DNA of 64,000 nt. Origin: Desulfovibrio subterraneus (GTDB lineage Bacteria > Desulfobacterota > Desulfovibrionia > Desulfovibrionales > Desulfovibrionaceae). Where the stretch lies: positions 733,021-797,020 of the forward strand of contig NZ_BLVO01000016.1 in assembly GCF_013340285.1 (NCBI RefSeq), read 5' to 3'. The notes beneath the pieces were generated by a model. The model saw only the letters and a program-made list of their open reading frames with translations, ran no database searches and was not told the origin of the DNA. Of the stretch, positions 15,153-21,851 are shown one piece after another (within the stretch, counting starts at the first letter, position 1; the number at the start of each line of letters is the position of its first letter). The position numbers were made by a program, and so were the translations under genes.

Positions 15153-17782
15153 GTCCGGCCCTCCGCAGTGGTATCGGCATTTCCGGCGGCACTGCCGTGC
15201 GCGGCGTCCTCCGCATCCGCCTGAGCTGCGGCGGCCCGCTCTGCCCGCCTGCTCCGCACGGCTTCTATCACCGTTTCCATGCCCTGATAGAGGCGCTTTC
15301 TCCATTCGGAAGCCCTGCCTGCATCGGACATGACCATGTCGAGCTGGCGGCTGTGCATGATCAGAAAGCCGAGCAGCGCGGCGCCTTCTTCTGTTTCATG
15401 GGCATACAGGCCCTCTATGCGGGCGAAAAGGGCATCCTCCACGACATCCACACGAAATCCGCGTTCTTCAAGCAGCTCACCCAGCAGGCGCACGCGTCTG
15501 AGCCTGCGGTCAAGGTCTGCTGCGCCGCCCTTGAAGCGCAGGGTGGCGTAGTTTTCCTGCGGGGTGTCGGTTATCTGCGCTTCTGCTGTGCTGAAATGGA
15601 AGCCGAACCGTGCCTGCAGGTTGCAGAAGGTGGAGGAAATCATGAAATAGTTCTGCTGCGTGAACTGGGTGTGCGCGGCAGGGTCCAGCTCAGGGTTGGA
15701 GGCCGCCTGCACCAGCACGGACATGAACCCGCGCGTATCAAGAGCCACGGGCGCTTCAAGGGGTACTGCGGTCATACCTTCCCACAGGGCAAGCATGGGG
15801 ACGGAGCGTATGTCCTTTATCTGCACGAAGCGTGCATCCAGGTCCGGCCCGAGGCCATCGTCAAGGTCCACCACGCGGTATTGCATGGGACGGTCTATAT
15901 AGAGCTGTCTGCTCAGGGTGTCTCTGGGGAATCTGTCGTCCACCCGGAAGAGTTCTTCAACGGCCTTTTCGTGGCAGAAGCGGGTTATGTCATGAAATGT
16001 GTTGCAGCTTGCGGGGCGGAATTCTTCAGCTGCCGGATCAAGCAGGTGCAGCGGCACGATATGCTCTGCGGCGTTCTTGAGCGTGGCATGCACGGGGCTG
16101 CCCTGCATGAGGTTGCGCGGTTTGCATGGCCTGTCTGCGAGCAGATGGCTGGCGCATCCGGCATAGATGCGCTTGTAGTCCGCATCCACGGTAATGTCCG
16201 CCACGTTTTCCAGCGCGGCAACGGCCCCTTCCAGCCCGAACAGGGCCGGAATGCCGAATTCGCGGGCCACACTGGCCAGATGTCCGGTGGCGCTGCCGCG
16301 TTCTGCCACAAGCCCTGCCACCCGGTTCATAACCGGTGCCCAGCGGGGCAGCGACTGCACCATAACGGCAACGGCCCCGTGCGGGCAGCCGTAAGCATCT
16401 TCACTGTTGCGCAGAATCTGCACCGGACCGTGGGCAATGCCCGAGGCGGCGGTTATGCCCCCCTGCATGAGCGGGGGGGGCGCATCGTCATTGCGGTCGG
16501 GGAGCGGGTCTGCCGGGGCGTCCGCATGCAATGGCCTGCTTTGCAGCAGGATGAGGCTGCCGCTTCTGTCCAGCGCCCATTCCACATCCTGCGGGCTGCC
16601 GAAATGCCGTTCCAGCCCGTCCACCTGTCGCGCAAGGGTGGCGAGGTGTTCCTGCGTCAGCAGGTTGCCGGTAAGTTTGGCAGTGTTGGACGTTATTGCA
16701 ATGCCGCTGTCGTTGCGCCGCATGATGATGAGGTCGGCATCGCGGCTGCCGTCCACAACGGCCACTGGTGCGCCATCCACCGCGTTGATGATGATATCCG
16801 GCGAGGCAATATCCGCGGGGTCGCGGCTGTAGGCCACGCCGCCTGCCACGGCATCCACCATGACCATGCAGGCCACGCACATGTCGATATCCTCGTCGCG
16901 CAGGCCACGGTTGAACCGGTAGGCAAGGGCGGGGACATCGTATTTTCCCGCCACAACCTGCCGGTAGGCGTCTATGACATCATTGAAGCGCACATTGAGC
17001 ACGGTGCGGTACTGGCCTGCGGCGGTCATGCCCGCCAGATCCTCACCCAGCGCGCTGCTGCGGACGGCGAGGGTTCTGTGGCTCCCCATGCGGCGGCGCA
17101 GCTCGCTGCAGGCATCTTCTATGGCGTCCTGCAACTGCGGCGGCAGGGGGGATTGCTGAATCTGTTCCTGCAGCCGGTGGCTGAGGGCGGCCAGCCCTTC
17201 AAGGTCGCCGGTATCCGCTATCTGTGTCAGACGGCGGATTTCATCCCGCAGGCCGGAATGTTCCATGAACAGACGAAAGCCCGTAGCCGTGACAACAAAA
17301 CCTTCGGGGATTGCCAGTTGCAGGTTGGCTGCCGCAAGGCTGAGATTGAGTGCCTTGGGGCCCACCTCGCCCGCATGCTCCTGTGTCAGGCCGGCAAGCG
17401 GCAGGGCCAGCGGGCCGGATGTATCCCTGACTCGCGGTTCCAGCGTTGCGGCAACGGCGTTGTTTATGGCGTGAAAACGTTCTTCGAGTTCAGGGTAGCC
17501 ATTGTCGGAAAGGGCATTGATGCGTTGCACCATCTGGCGGACGGAAGAGGCAACCTGCACGCACCGGCTGCGGATGAATGCCATGCCGAAGGGCATGGTG
17601 CCGTGCAGGGCTTCCTCAATTTCCGACATGCCTTCCAGCGCCTTGTTGTTGGCGCGGATGAGCAGGCGAAAGTCGTTGCAACGCGCGCGGTGGCGCTCCT
17701 TGATCAGGGACGGATCGACAGGCGGAGTGGCGGGGCGGCCGAGAAAGGCCATGACGCGTGCAATGATGTTCGGCTGGGGCAC
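15149..17782 (-). CDS. second PEP-synthase-like protein: ATP-grasp plus phosphohistidine domain
   Basis: 877 residues from a GTG at 17,782 with AGGAGG five bases upstream. It has the same architecture as the protein at 9066: N-terminal helical domain, ATP-grasp (VGPKALNLSLAAANLQLAIP, LAVRSSALGEDLAGMTAAGQ, QDVEWALDRSGSLILLQSRP), phosphohistidine domain with SATGHLASVAREFGIPALF (His-501), and the same C-terminal domain (RFKGGAADLDRRLRRVR aligned with the corresponding FEFKGGAAG stretch of its paralogue). The PEP-binding barrel is absent. It is flanked by a response regulator nine bases upstream and a sensor kinase overlapping downstream, so its activity is likely under two-component control or its phosphohistidine exchanges phosphate with that system. 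Substrate unknown. Confidence 0.8.
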   Translation of the reverse strand: MPQPNIIARVMAFLGRPATPPVDPSLIKERHRARCNDFRLLIRANNKALEGMSEIEEALHGTMPFGMAFIRSRCVQVASSVRQMVQRINALSDNGYPELEERFHAINNAVAATLEPRVRDTSGPLALPLAGLTQEHAGEVGPKALNLSLAAANLQLAIPEGFVVTATGFRLFMEHSGLRDEIRRLTQIADTGDLEGLAALSHRLQEQIQQSPLPPQLQDAIEDACSELRRRMGSHRTLAVRSSALGEDLAGMTAAGQYRTVLNVRFNDVIDAYRQVVAGKYDVPALAYRFNRGLRDEDIDMCVACMVMVDAVAGGVAYSRDPADIASPDIIINAVDGAPVAVVDGSRDADLIIMRRNDSGIAITSNTAKLTGNLLTQEHLATLARQVDGLERHFGSPQDVEWALDRSGSLILLQSRPLHADAPADPLPDRNDDAPPPLMQGGITAASGIAHGPVQILRNSEDAYGCPHGAVAVMVQSLPRWAPVMNRVAGLVAERGSATGHLASVAREFGIPALFGLEGAVAALENVADITVDADYKRIYAGCASHLLADRPCKPRNLMQGSPVHATLKNAAEHIVPLHLLDPAAEEFRPASCNTFHDITRFCHEKAVEELFRVDDRFPRDTLSRQLYIDRPMQYRVVDLDDGLGPDLDARFVQIKDIRSVPMLALWEGMTAVPLEAPVALDTRGFMSVLVQAASNPELDPAAHTQFTQQNYFMISSTFCNLQARFGFHFSTAEAQITDTPQENYATLRFKGGAADLDRRLRRVRLLGELLEERGFRVDVVEDALFARIEGLYAHETEEGAALLGFLIMHSRQLDMVMSDAGRASEWRKRLYQGMETVIEAVRSRRAERAAAAQADAEDAAHGSAAGNADTTAEGRT

Positions 17783-17791
17783 GGCATCCTC

Positions 17792-18199
17792 CTATGGGGC
17801 TGCGCCCGACATAGCGGGCGGAGGCTGCAGGCACCCGCAGGAGCATACATTGACGATGGCTTCCACCAGTTCGTCAATATGCACGGGTTTTACGAGGTAT
17901 TCGAATGCGCCAAGAGCAAAACCCGTTGCCGTGTCAGAGAGATCGGCATGGCCCGTGAGTATGATGCAGTGTATGAGCGGGCGCATCTCTTTGAGACGGC
18001 GCAGGCATTCAAGCCCGTTCATGCCGGGCATCTTCATGTCCAGCACCGCCGCATCGAAGGTGTTGTCTGCGGCAAGCCGCAGCGCCTCTTCTCCGCCGGA
18101 AGCCGTGGTCACCACAAAGCCGCGTTTGGTCAGCCGCTTTGACATGAGCTCCAGATAGTCCAGCTCATCATCCACAAGAAGCACCTTCAGGTGGGACAT
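17792..18199 (-). CDS. single-domain response regulator, first gene of the signalling operon
   Basis: 135 residues from the ATG at 18,199 (AGGAG seven bases upstream; the longer reading from 18,289 would cross the candidate promoter). Receiver residues DDE (10-12), Asp-54 in VLDMKMPGMNG, IILTGHADLSD and LVKPVHIDELVEAI. A short tail contains CSCGC. It is followed nine bases later by the PEP-synthase-like gene and is the first gene after the candidate sigma-54 promoter at 18,270. Confidence 0.9.
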   Translation of the reverse strand: MSHLKVLLVDDELDYLELMSKRLTKRGFVVTTASGGEEALRLAADNTFDAAVLDMKMPGMNGLECLRRLKEMRPLIHCIILTGHADLSDTATGFALGAFEYLVKPVHIDELVEAIVNVCSCGCLQPPPAMSGAAP

Positions 18200-18269
18200 A
18201 TGCGCTCCTGATTGTCGGTCTGGTTTTGCCCGGGCAGCATCGCAGGCCTTTCCTGCCTTCATGGAAAGA

Positions 18270-18285
18270 ACAAATTGCGTGCCAA
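18270..18285 (-). promoter_or_regulatory. candidate sigma-54 promoter of the signalling operon
   Basis: On the minus strand: TTGGCAC, GCAAT, TTGT, matching TGGCAC-N5-TTGC except the last base. It lies about 70 bases upstream of the ATG at 18,199. With the promoter at 6253, it would place both flanking operons under the sigma-54 activator encoded at 6411. Confidence 0.55.
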
Positions 18286-18322
18286 TCAAGCGCGAGTGTA
18301 GGTCAATGTATTTCAGGGTGTT

Positions 18323-18734
18323 ATGTCAGATAAAGGCGGGCGCTCTCTGCGGAGCTGTCATGGTCTTTTACGGGCTGTAAAAGATTCAGCCCTCACGGTG
18401 CAGGTTGTTGAGGCGGCGGATGATCACCGTCTGACCCACCTGAAAGGCGAAGCCTCGAATTTCGAGATGTATCTGTATACCGGAAGATACAAGGATACCT
18501 TTGTAGTGGTTTCATCTGCGTGGCATCCATCCATGGTGCAGCAACCGGAGGGGGTCAGCTCCCTATGTGCTGCGCGATATGCAGAAGATCAGAATGGAAA
18601 AGGGGTCTGAACGTGGTGCCGATGAATTAACATGCTGCGCGGATATGCTATGGCGTAACTACTTGATAAGCGGAGAATATTATGATGAAAGTATATGCGT
18701 GGGGCTAAGCTTTGAAAATTTAATAGGTGGTTAG
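18323..18734 (+). pseudogene. frameshifted ORF upstream of barstar, possible toxin or immunity remnant
   Basis: One frame runs from the ATG at 18,323 (MSDKGGRS...) to WHPSMVQQPEG; a second frame continues from there (SAPYVLRDMQKIRMEKGSER ... LSFENLIGG) to a TAG at 18,732-18,734. The change of frame falls in a run of five Gs at 18,550-18,554; one G fewer would give a continuous 137-residue protein. The second-frame stop is four bases before the barstar ATG, as expected of a coupled upstream gene. I do not recognise the product. The first half is GC-rich and the second AT-rich, so it may also be a junction of two unrelated pieces. Confidence 0.45.
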
Positions 18735-18738
18735 GCGC

Positions 18739-19026
18739 ATGGATATCTTGATTGAAGGCAGCATGTTGCAGAGTGAGTCGGATTTTCATCATGAGCTTGC
18801 AGTAGTGCTTGGTGTGGAGGCCTATTATGGCTACAATCTTGACGCACTTTGGGATTTGCTTAGCGCAAACATAGAAAGACCTATTCTCCTGCGATGGATT
18901 TGCTCAAACGAATCAACGGAGTATCTGGTTGATAAGTTTGAAGAAATAATCAATGTGTTGGAACGGGTTAAAAAGCAAGACGAGCGGTTTGGCTTGAGCG
19001 AACGGTTTGATTATTGCCTTGAGTAG
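18739..19026 (+). CDS. barstar family ribonuclease inhibitor (immunity protein)
   Basis: 95 residues from the ATG at 18,739 (TTAGG upstream). The sequence has the barstar signature: an early DFHHELAVVLG, then YYGYNLDALWDLL and a later aromatic-acidic helix region (FEEIINVLERV). Barstar-type proteins neutralise barnase-like RNases, including those at the C-terminus of polymorphic or contact-dependent toxins. No barnase-like gene is visible in the window. It is AT-rich and opens a row of small immunity-like genes, so it probably protects against a neighbour's or a lost resident toxin. Confidence 0.8.
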   Translation: MDILIEGSMLQSESDFHHELAVVLGVEAYYGYNLDALWDLLSANIERPILLRWICSNESTEYLVDKFEEIINVLERVKKQDERFGLSERFDYCLE

Positions 19027-19062
19027 GGTGGTGGGACATTCTTAAGAAATAAGGGCAATGAG

Positions 19063-19317
19063 ATGGAAAAAATAGAGATGGCGGAACTCATCATTAGGAC
19101 TGTTCTCGGTCAAGTCGGAGATGAATTCCCTGACAATACGGTGCTAATAGTTGATGATCTAATTGCCCATAGCGAAGTTGGAGTGGCGTTGGAGATTTTG
19201 TGCTCTCAAATTTTTGAATACAACATTGAGCTTTCTGATGGGCATAGGGCTCGCCTCAAAGATGCGGCGTGCTTGCTGGAGATGTCTCAGTCTCAGCTGG
19301 ATGGCCTGTCTGATTAG
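19063..19317 (+). CDS. MafI-like immunity protein
   Basis: 84 residues, start with AAGGG seven bases upstream. The central stretch DDLIAHSEVGVALEILCSQIF followed by EYNIELS matches the helical pattern of MafI-type immunity proteins (acidic helix, E..(L/V)ALE.L, then a short polar turn and another helix). MafI proteins protect against MafB-type secreted toxins in Neisseria, and homologues occur widely in polymorphic-toxin immunity arrays. It is 36 bases after barstar and 36 before a DUF4926-like gene. Assignment by pattern only. Confidence 0.55.
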   Translation: MEKIEMAELIIRTVLGQVGDEFPDNTVLIVDDLIAHSEVGVALEILCSQIFEYNIELSDGHRARLKDAACLLEMSQSQLDGLSD

Positions 19318-19353
19318 ATGTTTGGCCTGTGTCCCCGTCAAAAGGAGGGTAGT

Positions 19354-19551
19354 ATGATTAATGAATATGATTCTGTTGTTCTGGTGAGGTGCGTAGAAGG
19401 AATCCCTGCTGGGACTAGTGGTGCTGTCTTAATGGTTTTTGATAATGGAAATGCTTATGAGTGTGAATTTTTTGATGGGGAAGAGAGTCTTGGTACGGTA
19501 ACTGTTAAATGTGAATGTTTGCGTTTGGTTGAACGCTATGTAGAAACGTAG
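19354..19551 (+). CDS. DUF4926-like small protein
   Basis: 65 residues from the ATG at 19,354 with AAAGGAGGG nine bases upstream; the in-frame ATG at 19,318 has none. The short beta-rich sequence (DSVVLVRCVEGIPAGTSGAV, AYECEFFDGEE, CLRLV) fits DUF4926, an SH3-like family often found beside toxin-immunity genes. It is the third gene of the immunity-type cluster. Confidence 0.55.
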   Translation: MINEYDSVVLVRCVEGIPAGTSGAVLMVFDNGNAYECEFFDGEESLGTVTVKCECLRLVERYVET

Positions 19552-19731
19552 TATGTGTCTTCGTAAGTAAATGCTTCGCTTTGTTTCTTATAGATTTTCT
19601 GATCTGTTTTATTGTTCTGTATTACTTTGCTCGTATGTTGTTGGGGTGTTAAATTGACCAGTCAATTTTGTGTTGTATGGTAATTAAGAGTATGGCGTTG
19701 GTGCCTAGGTGTTATGAGATGGAGTGTGCTG

Positions 19732-20097
19732 GTGATATATACTGCTAAGATTGTTTCAATTGACAATAATGATGAGGATGATTTGTCAATAAATATTGAT
19801 GGATGCGTGTTGCGATGCTTTTGTGCTTATACTCCATACGATATTGTCGAAGGGGAAGTGTATAATGTGGAGATGTCGTTGTTTTTTAATGATGACATAG
19901 ATATGAATATATCAAGTAAAAGTGTTGGAGTGTATAATGTTTCATACTATAAGCATTTGATTGTTGGACACTGTGTTAATGGTTGTGTGTGCTCTGGTAT
20001 CAAATTTTGTGATGAATATTTTAAGTCTTGGTTTGGAATGTATGATGGAAAATTGGTTGAAATTGTTGTCGATAGGATTGATTTAGTTTTTTTGTAA
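19732..20097 (+). CDS. AT-rich hypothetical protein, paralogue of the broken gene at 20,913
   Basis: 121 residues from a GTG at 19,732 with GGAG eight bases upstream; an ATG at 19,714 is possible. It is predicted to be a compact beta-rich protein with several cysteines (CVLRCFCAYTPYDIVEGEVY, VNGCVCSGIKFCDEYFKSWF). Start and end resemble the gene at 20,913: both begin with a short IV.ID strand and end GxLVxxxxxRID(L/V). Base composition is strongly AT-rich. It lies among immunity-type genes; a similar role is a guess. Confidence 0.5.
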   Translation: MIYTAKIVSIDNNDEDDLSINIDGCVLRCFCAYTPYDIVEGEVYNVEMSLFFNDDIDMNISSKSVGVYNVSYYKHLIVGHCVNGCVCSGIKFCDEYFKSWFGMYDGKLVEIVVDRIDLVFL

Positions 20098-20200
20098 TTG
20101 ACTTGTTTTCGTATGTAATATTGTTGGTGTTGTGTAAGATTTGGCTGTATAAGCGAATGTGTTGTATGGTATTTATATTTTAAAAATATGGAAATTTATT

Positions 20201-20380
20201 ATGATAAACATTGAAGTTACTGATGATGAATTGAGGTATCTGATTGCTTGTGGTTATGCATTGTTACTCAATGTGCCTGAGGAATCACTTCCAACGTATT
20301 GCCGTTTTACTAAAGAGCAAATAATAGAAATAGGCTTAAAGTTTCGAACAATAGCTGATGAAAACGGTATTGATCTTTAG
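20201..20380 (+). CDS. 59-residue hypothetical protein
   Basis: Start ATG at 20,201, GGAAA about ten bases upstream. The sequence MINIEVTDDELRYLIACGYA continues with LLLNVPEESLPTYC and an amphipathic helix (KEQIIEIGLKFRTIADENG). Acidic, helical and AT-rich like its neighbours. Family not recognised; position suggests an immunity or antitoxin-like role, which is unproven. Confidence 0.45.
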   Translation: MINIEVTDDELRYLIACGYALLLNVPEESLPTYCRFTKEQIIEIGLKFRTIADENGIDL

Positions 20381-20537
20381 AGTAATGGAAGCTGGAATCA
20401 CAGATGCGCGTAAATAGATTGCTATGTGAATGATTATCAAGTCATGGTTTTAATATTGGGATGTGCTGTATATTTGTCGAGTATTGGTTTTATAAATGTG
20501 CAAAATGCTGAAGCGTATGCGGACAGCGTGTTAGGGT

Positions 20538-20897
20538 GTGAAAGGCAATGGGTTTGAAGTTGCCTTAGAGATACTTTGCAATAAATATTCAAAATTGTAC
20601 TTGTCAAAAGTTGTTTCTAAAGCTGTTGTTAATGGTGTTTCGTCTCTAAAAAGTAATCTATTGTTCGCTGCAGGCTATTGTGTCAGCGAAAAGCAAGAGT
20701 ATTATTTTAATGATCTTGTGAGATTTTATGAGGAGGTTGTTGACTTATTTGATATAGATAGCTCGTGTCAATATGACATTTTTAGTGTTTATTCTTGTTT
20801 TAATTGCTTATTGCGTTATAAGTCTGTAGGAGATATGTTGTCATCTGAAGGTGCTGCTATGATTGTTGGTGGCAGCCTATCGAATGAGTTGCTATGA
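20538..20897 (+). CDS. 119-residue hypothetical protein in the immunity island
   Basis: Starts at a GTG at 20,538 within GTGTGAAAGG. It is helical and AT-rich, with EVALEILCNKYSKLYLSKVV near the start, a stretch that echoes VALEILCSQIFEY of the MafI-like protein at 19,063, then SNLLFAAGYCVSEKQEYYFN and FYEEVVDLFDID. The echo may be chance or may mark a related immunity fold. No domain assignment is secure. Confidence 0.45.
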   Translation: MKGNGFEVALEILCNKYSKLYLSKVVSKAVVNGVSSLKSNLLFAAGYCVSEKQEYYFNDLVRFYEEVVDLFDIDSSCQYDIFSVYSCFNCLLRYKSVGDMLSSEGAAMIVGGSLSNELL

Positions 20898-20912
20898 TAT
20901 TGGTGATTGATT

Positions 20913-21265
20913 GTGAAAATTGTATATATAGATTGGCTTTCCCTAGAAGGTAAAGAAGCTTTTATGCACGTTGATTCGTGCGTTGGCGAGTTCGTTGTGT
21001 TTTGCCATCCATGTAGCTATTGTATTTCAGATAATGTTGTCGATGGGCTTTATTGTATGTCTGTAGGCAATGTAGCTGTCACGGCTGGTAGATGTGGTAT
21101 ATTTATGAATAATGTGGATCATGCATTGTTAGAGGGGTTGTTGATGGGATAAGAGATGTTGTTGTTGGTAGTGATGTGAGGGTTGAGGTTGATGTTGATT
21201 TGGGGTGTGGATTTAAGGTTGGTGATTTGGTGCAGTTTTCTTGCGGAAGAATTGACGTTCTGTAA
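20913..21265 (+). pseudogene. frameshifted paralogue of the 19,732 gene
   Basis: From a GTG at 20,913 one frame reads VKIVYIDWLSLEGKEAFMHV ... NVDHALLEGLLMG and stops at 21,152. The frame one base back is open from 21,113 and reads GVVDGIRDVVVGSDVRVEVD ... GDLVQFSCGRIDVL to a TAA at 21,263-21,265. The joined product would align end to end with the protein at 19,732. The shift lies near a GGGG run at 21,134-21,137; one base missing explains it. Confidence 0.55.
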
Positions 21266-21317
21266 GTTGCACAAGGGCTTGTTTTTAATTGTTTTAGAAT
21301 GTGGCAATGAGATAATT

Positions 21318-21345
21318 AAGGCTGCCCCAGGTGGGCAGCTTTTTC
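21318..21345 (+). terminator. intrinsic terminator at the end of the AT-rich island
   Basis: Seven-base perfect stem GCTGCCC / GGGCAGC with a five-base loop, directly followed by TTTTT. It closes the row of immunity-type genes on the plus strand. Confidence 0.85.
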
Positions 21346-21420
21346 TTTGCCGCCTCTTCCAACTTTTCGGAACTTACGAAAACTGAAACTCCCGTCAGCC
21401 CCCCCCATTCCCTCCCCTCT

Positions 21421-21612
21421 CTACACTTCATGGAGCATATGAATGCGCCCGATAAGGGGTGAGAGCACCCATATGCGGAAGATGCTTATGGCACCGTAAA
21501 AGGCATAATTTCCGACGTGGATCAGCATTGTGGCTGCCATGCCACCGGGCTGCGTGCCGTTCAGACAGGCAAAGCAACATGCTGGTGCACAGCGCGCACC
21601 GGGGGCTTCCGG
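21421..21612 (-). pseudogene. decayed, internally deleted copy of the tauE-mot1 pair
   Basis: Bases 21,425-21,540 match 582-698 (3' end of tauE) at roughly 85% by hand count, still encoding NYAFYGAISIF and IWVLS.LIGR.HML.EV. Bases 21,539-21,612 then match 2218-2290, an internal part of mot1 (shared GCTGGTGCACAGCGCGC). Orientation and order are the same as in the intact pair, with about 1.5 kb between the two pieces missing. No open frame spans it. Confidence 0.75.
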
Positions 21613-21615
21613 CGG

Positions 21616-21644
21616 TTGACTTAATATGTCGCCAAAGACATAAG
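21616..21644 (+). promoter_or_regulatory. sigma-70-type promoter with ModE-like operator, upstream of the molybdenum-hydroxylase maturation operon
   Basis: TTGACT (-35) and CATAAG (-10) are separated by 17 bases. The spacer holds TATGT, eight bases, ACATA (21,625-21,642), which resembles the E. coli ModE operator core. The same layout recurs at 52,078-52,106. A protein bound here would block RNA polymerase, so repression by ModE-molybdate is inferred. The leader to the first gene is about 200 bases. Confidence 0.65.
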
Positions 21645-21851
21645 AATGCCGTAAGTCGGAGAAAACAGTCTGCGGCGGGCAGTCCCGTCCCTGAAGTGGG
21701 ACTTGCCGGGTGGGCTGGGGGTGATGGTAAGGGGCATGGCTAAGTACAGGGGAACACAGTAAAATGACAATCAAATTACACCTGAATTGATGTCGATTTC
21801 TTGCGGGCGGCTTTGTCATGCGCTTCCCGCATTCTTTCGGAGACCTGCACG

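Noticed and set aside
9066-17782. genuine PEP synthase or pyruvate phosphate dikinase genes
   Set aside because: The PEP-utilising barrel with its conserved motif is missing from both proteins.
15140-18142. 1000-codon open frame on the plus strand across the second PEP-synthase-like gene
   Set aside because: It is antisense to a well supported gene, cysteine- and arginine-rich with no recognisable motif, and has no ribosome site.
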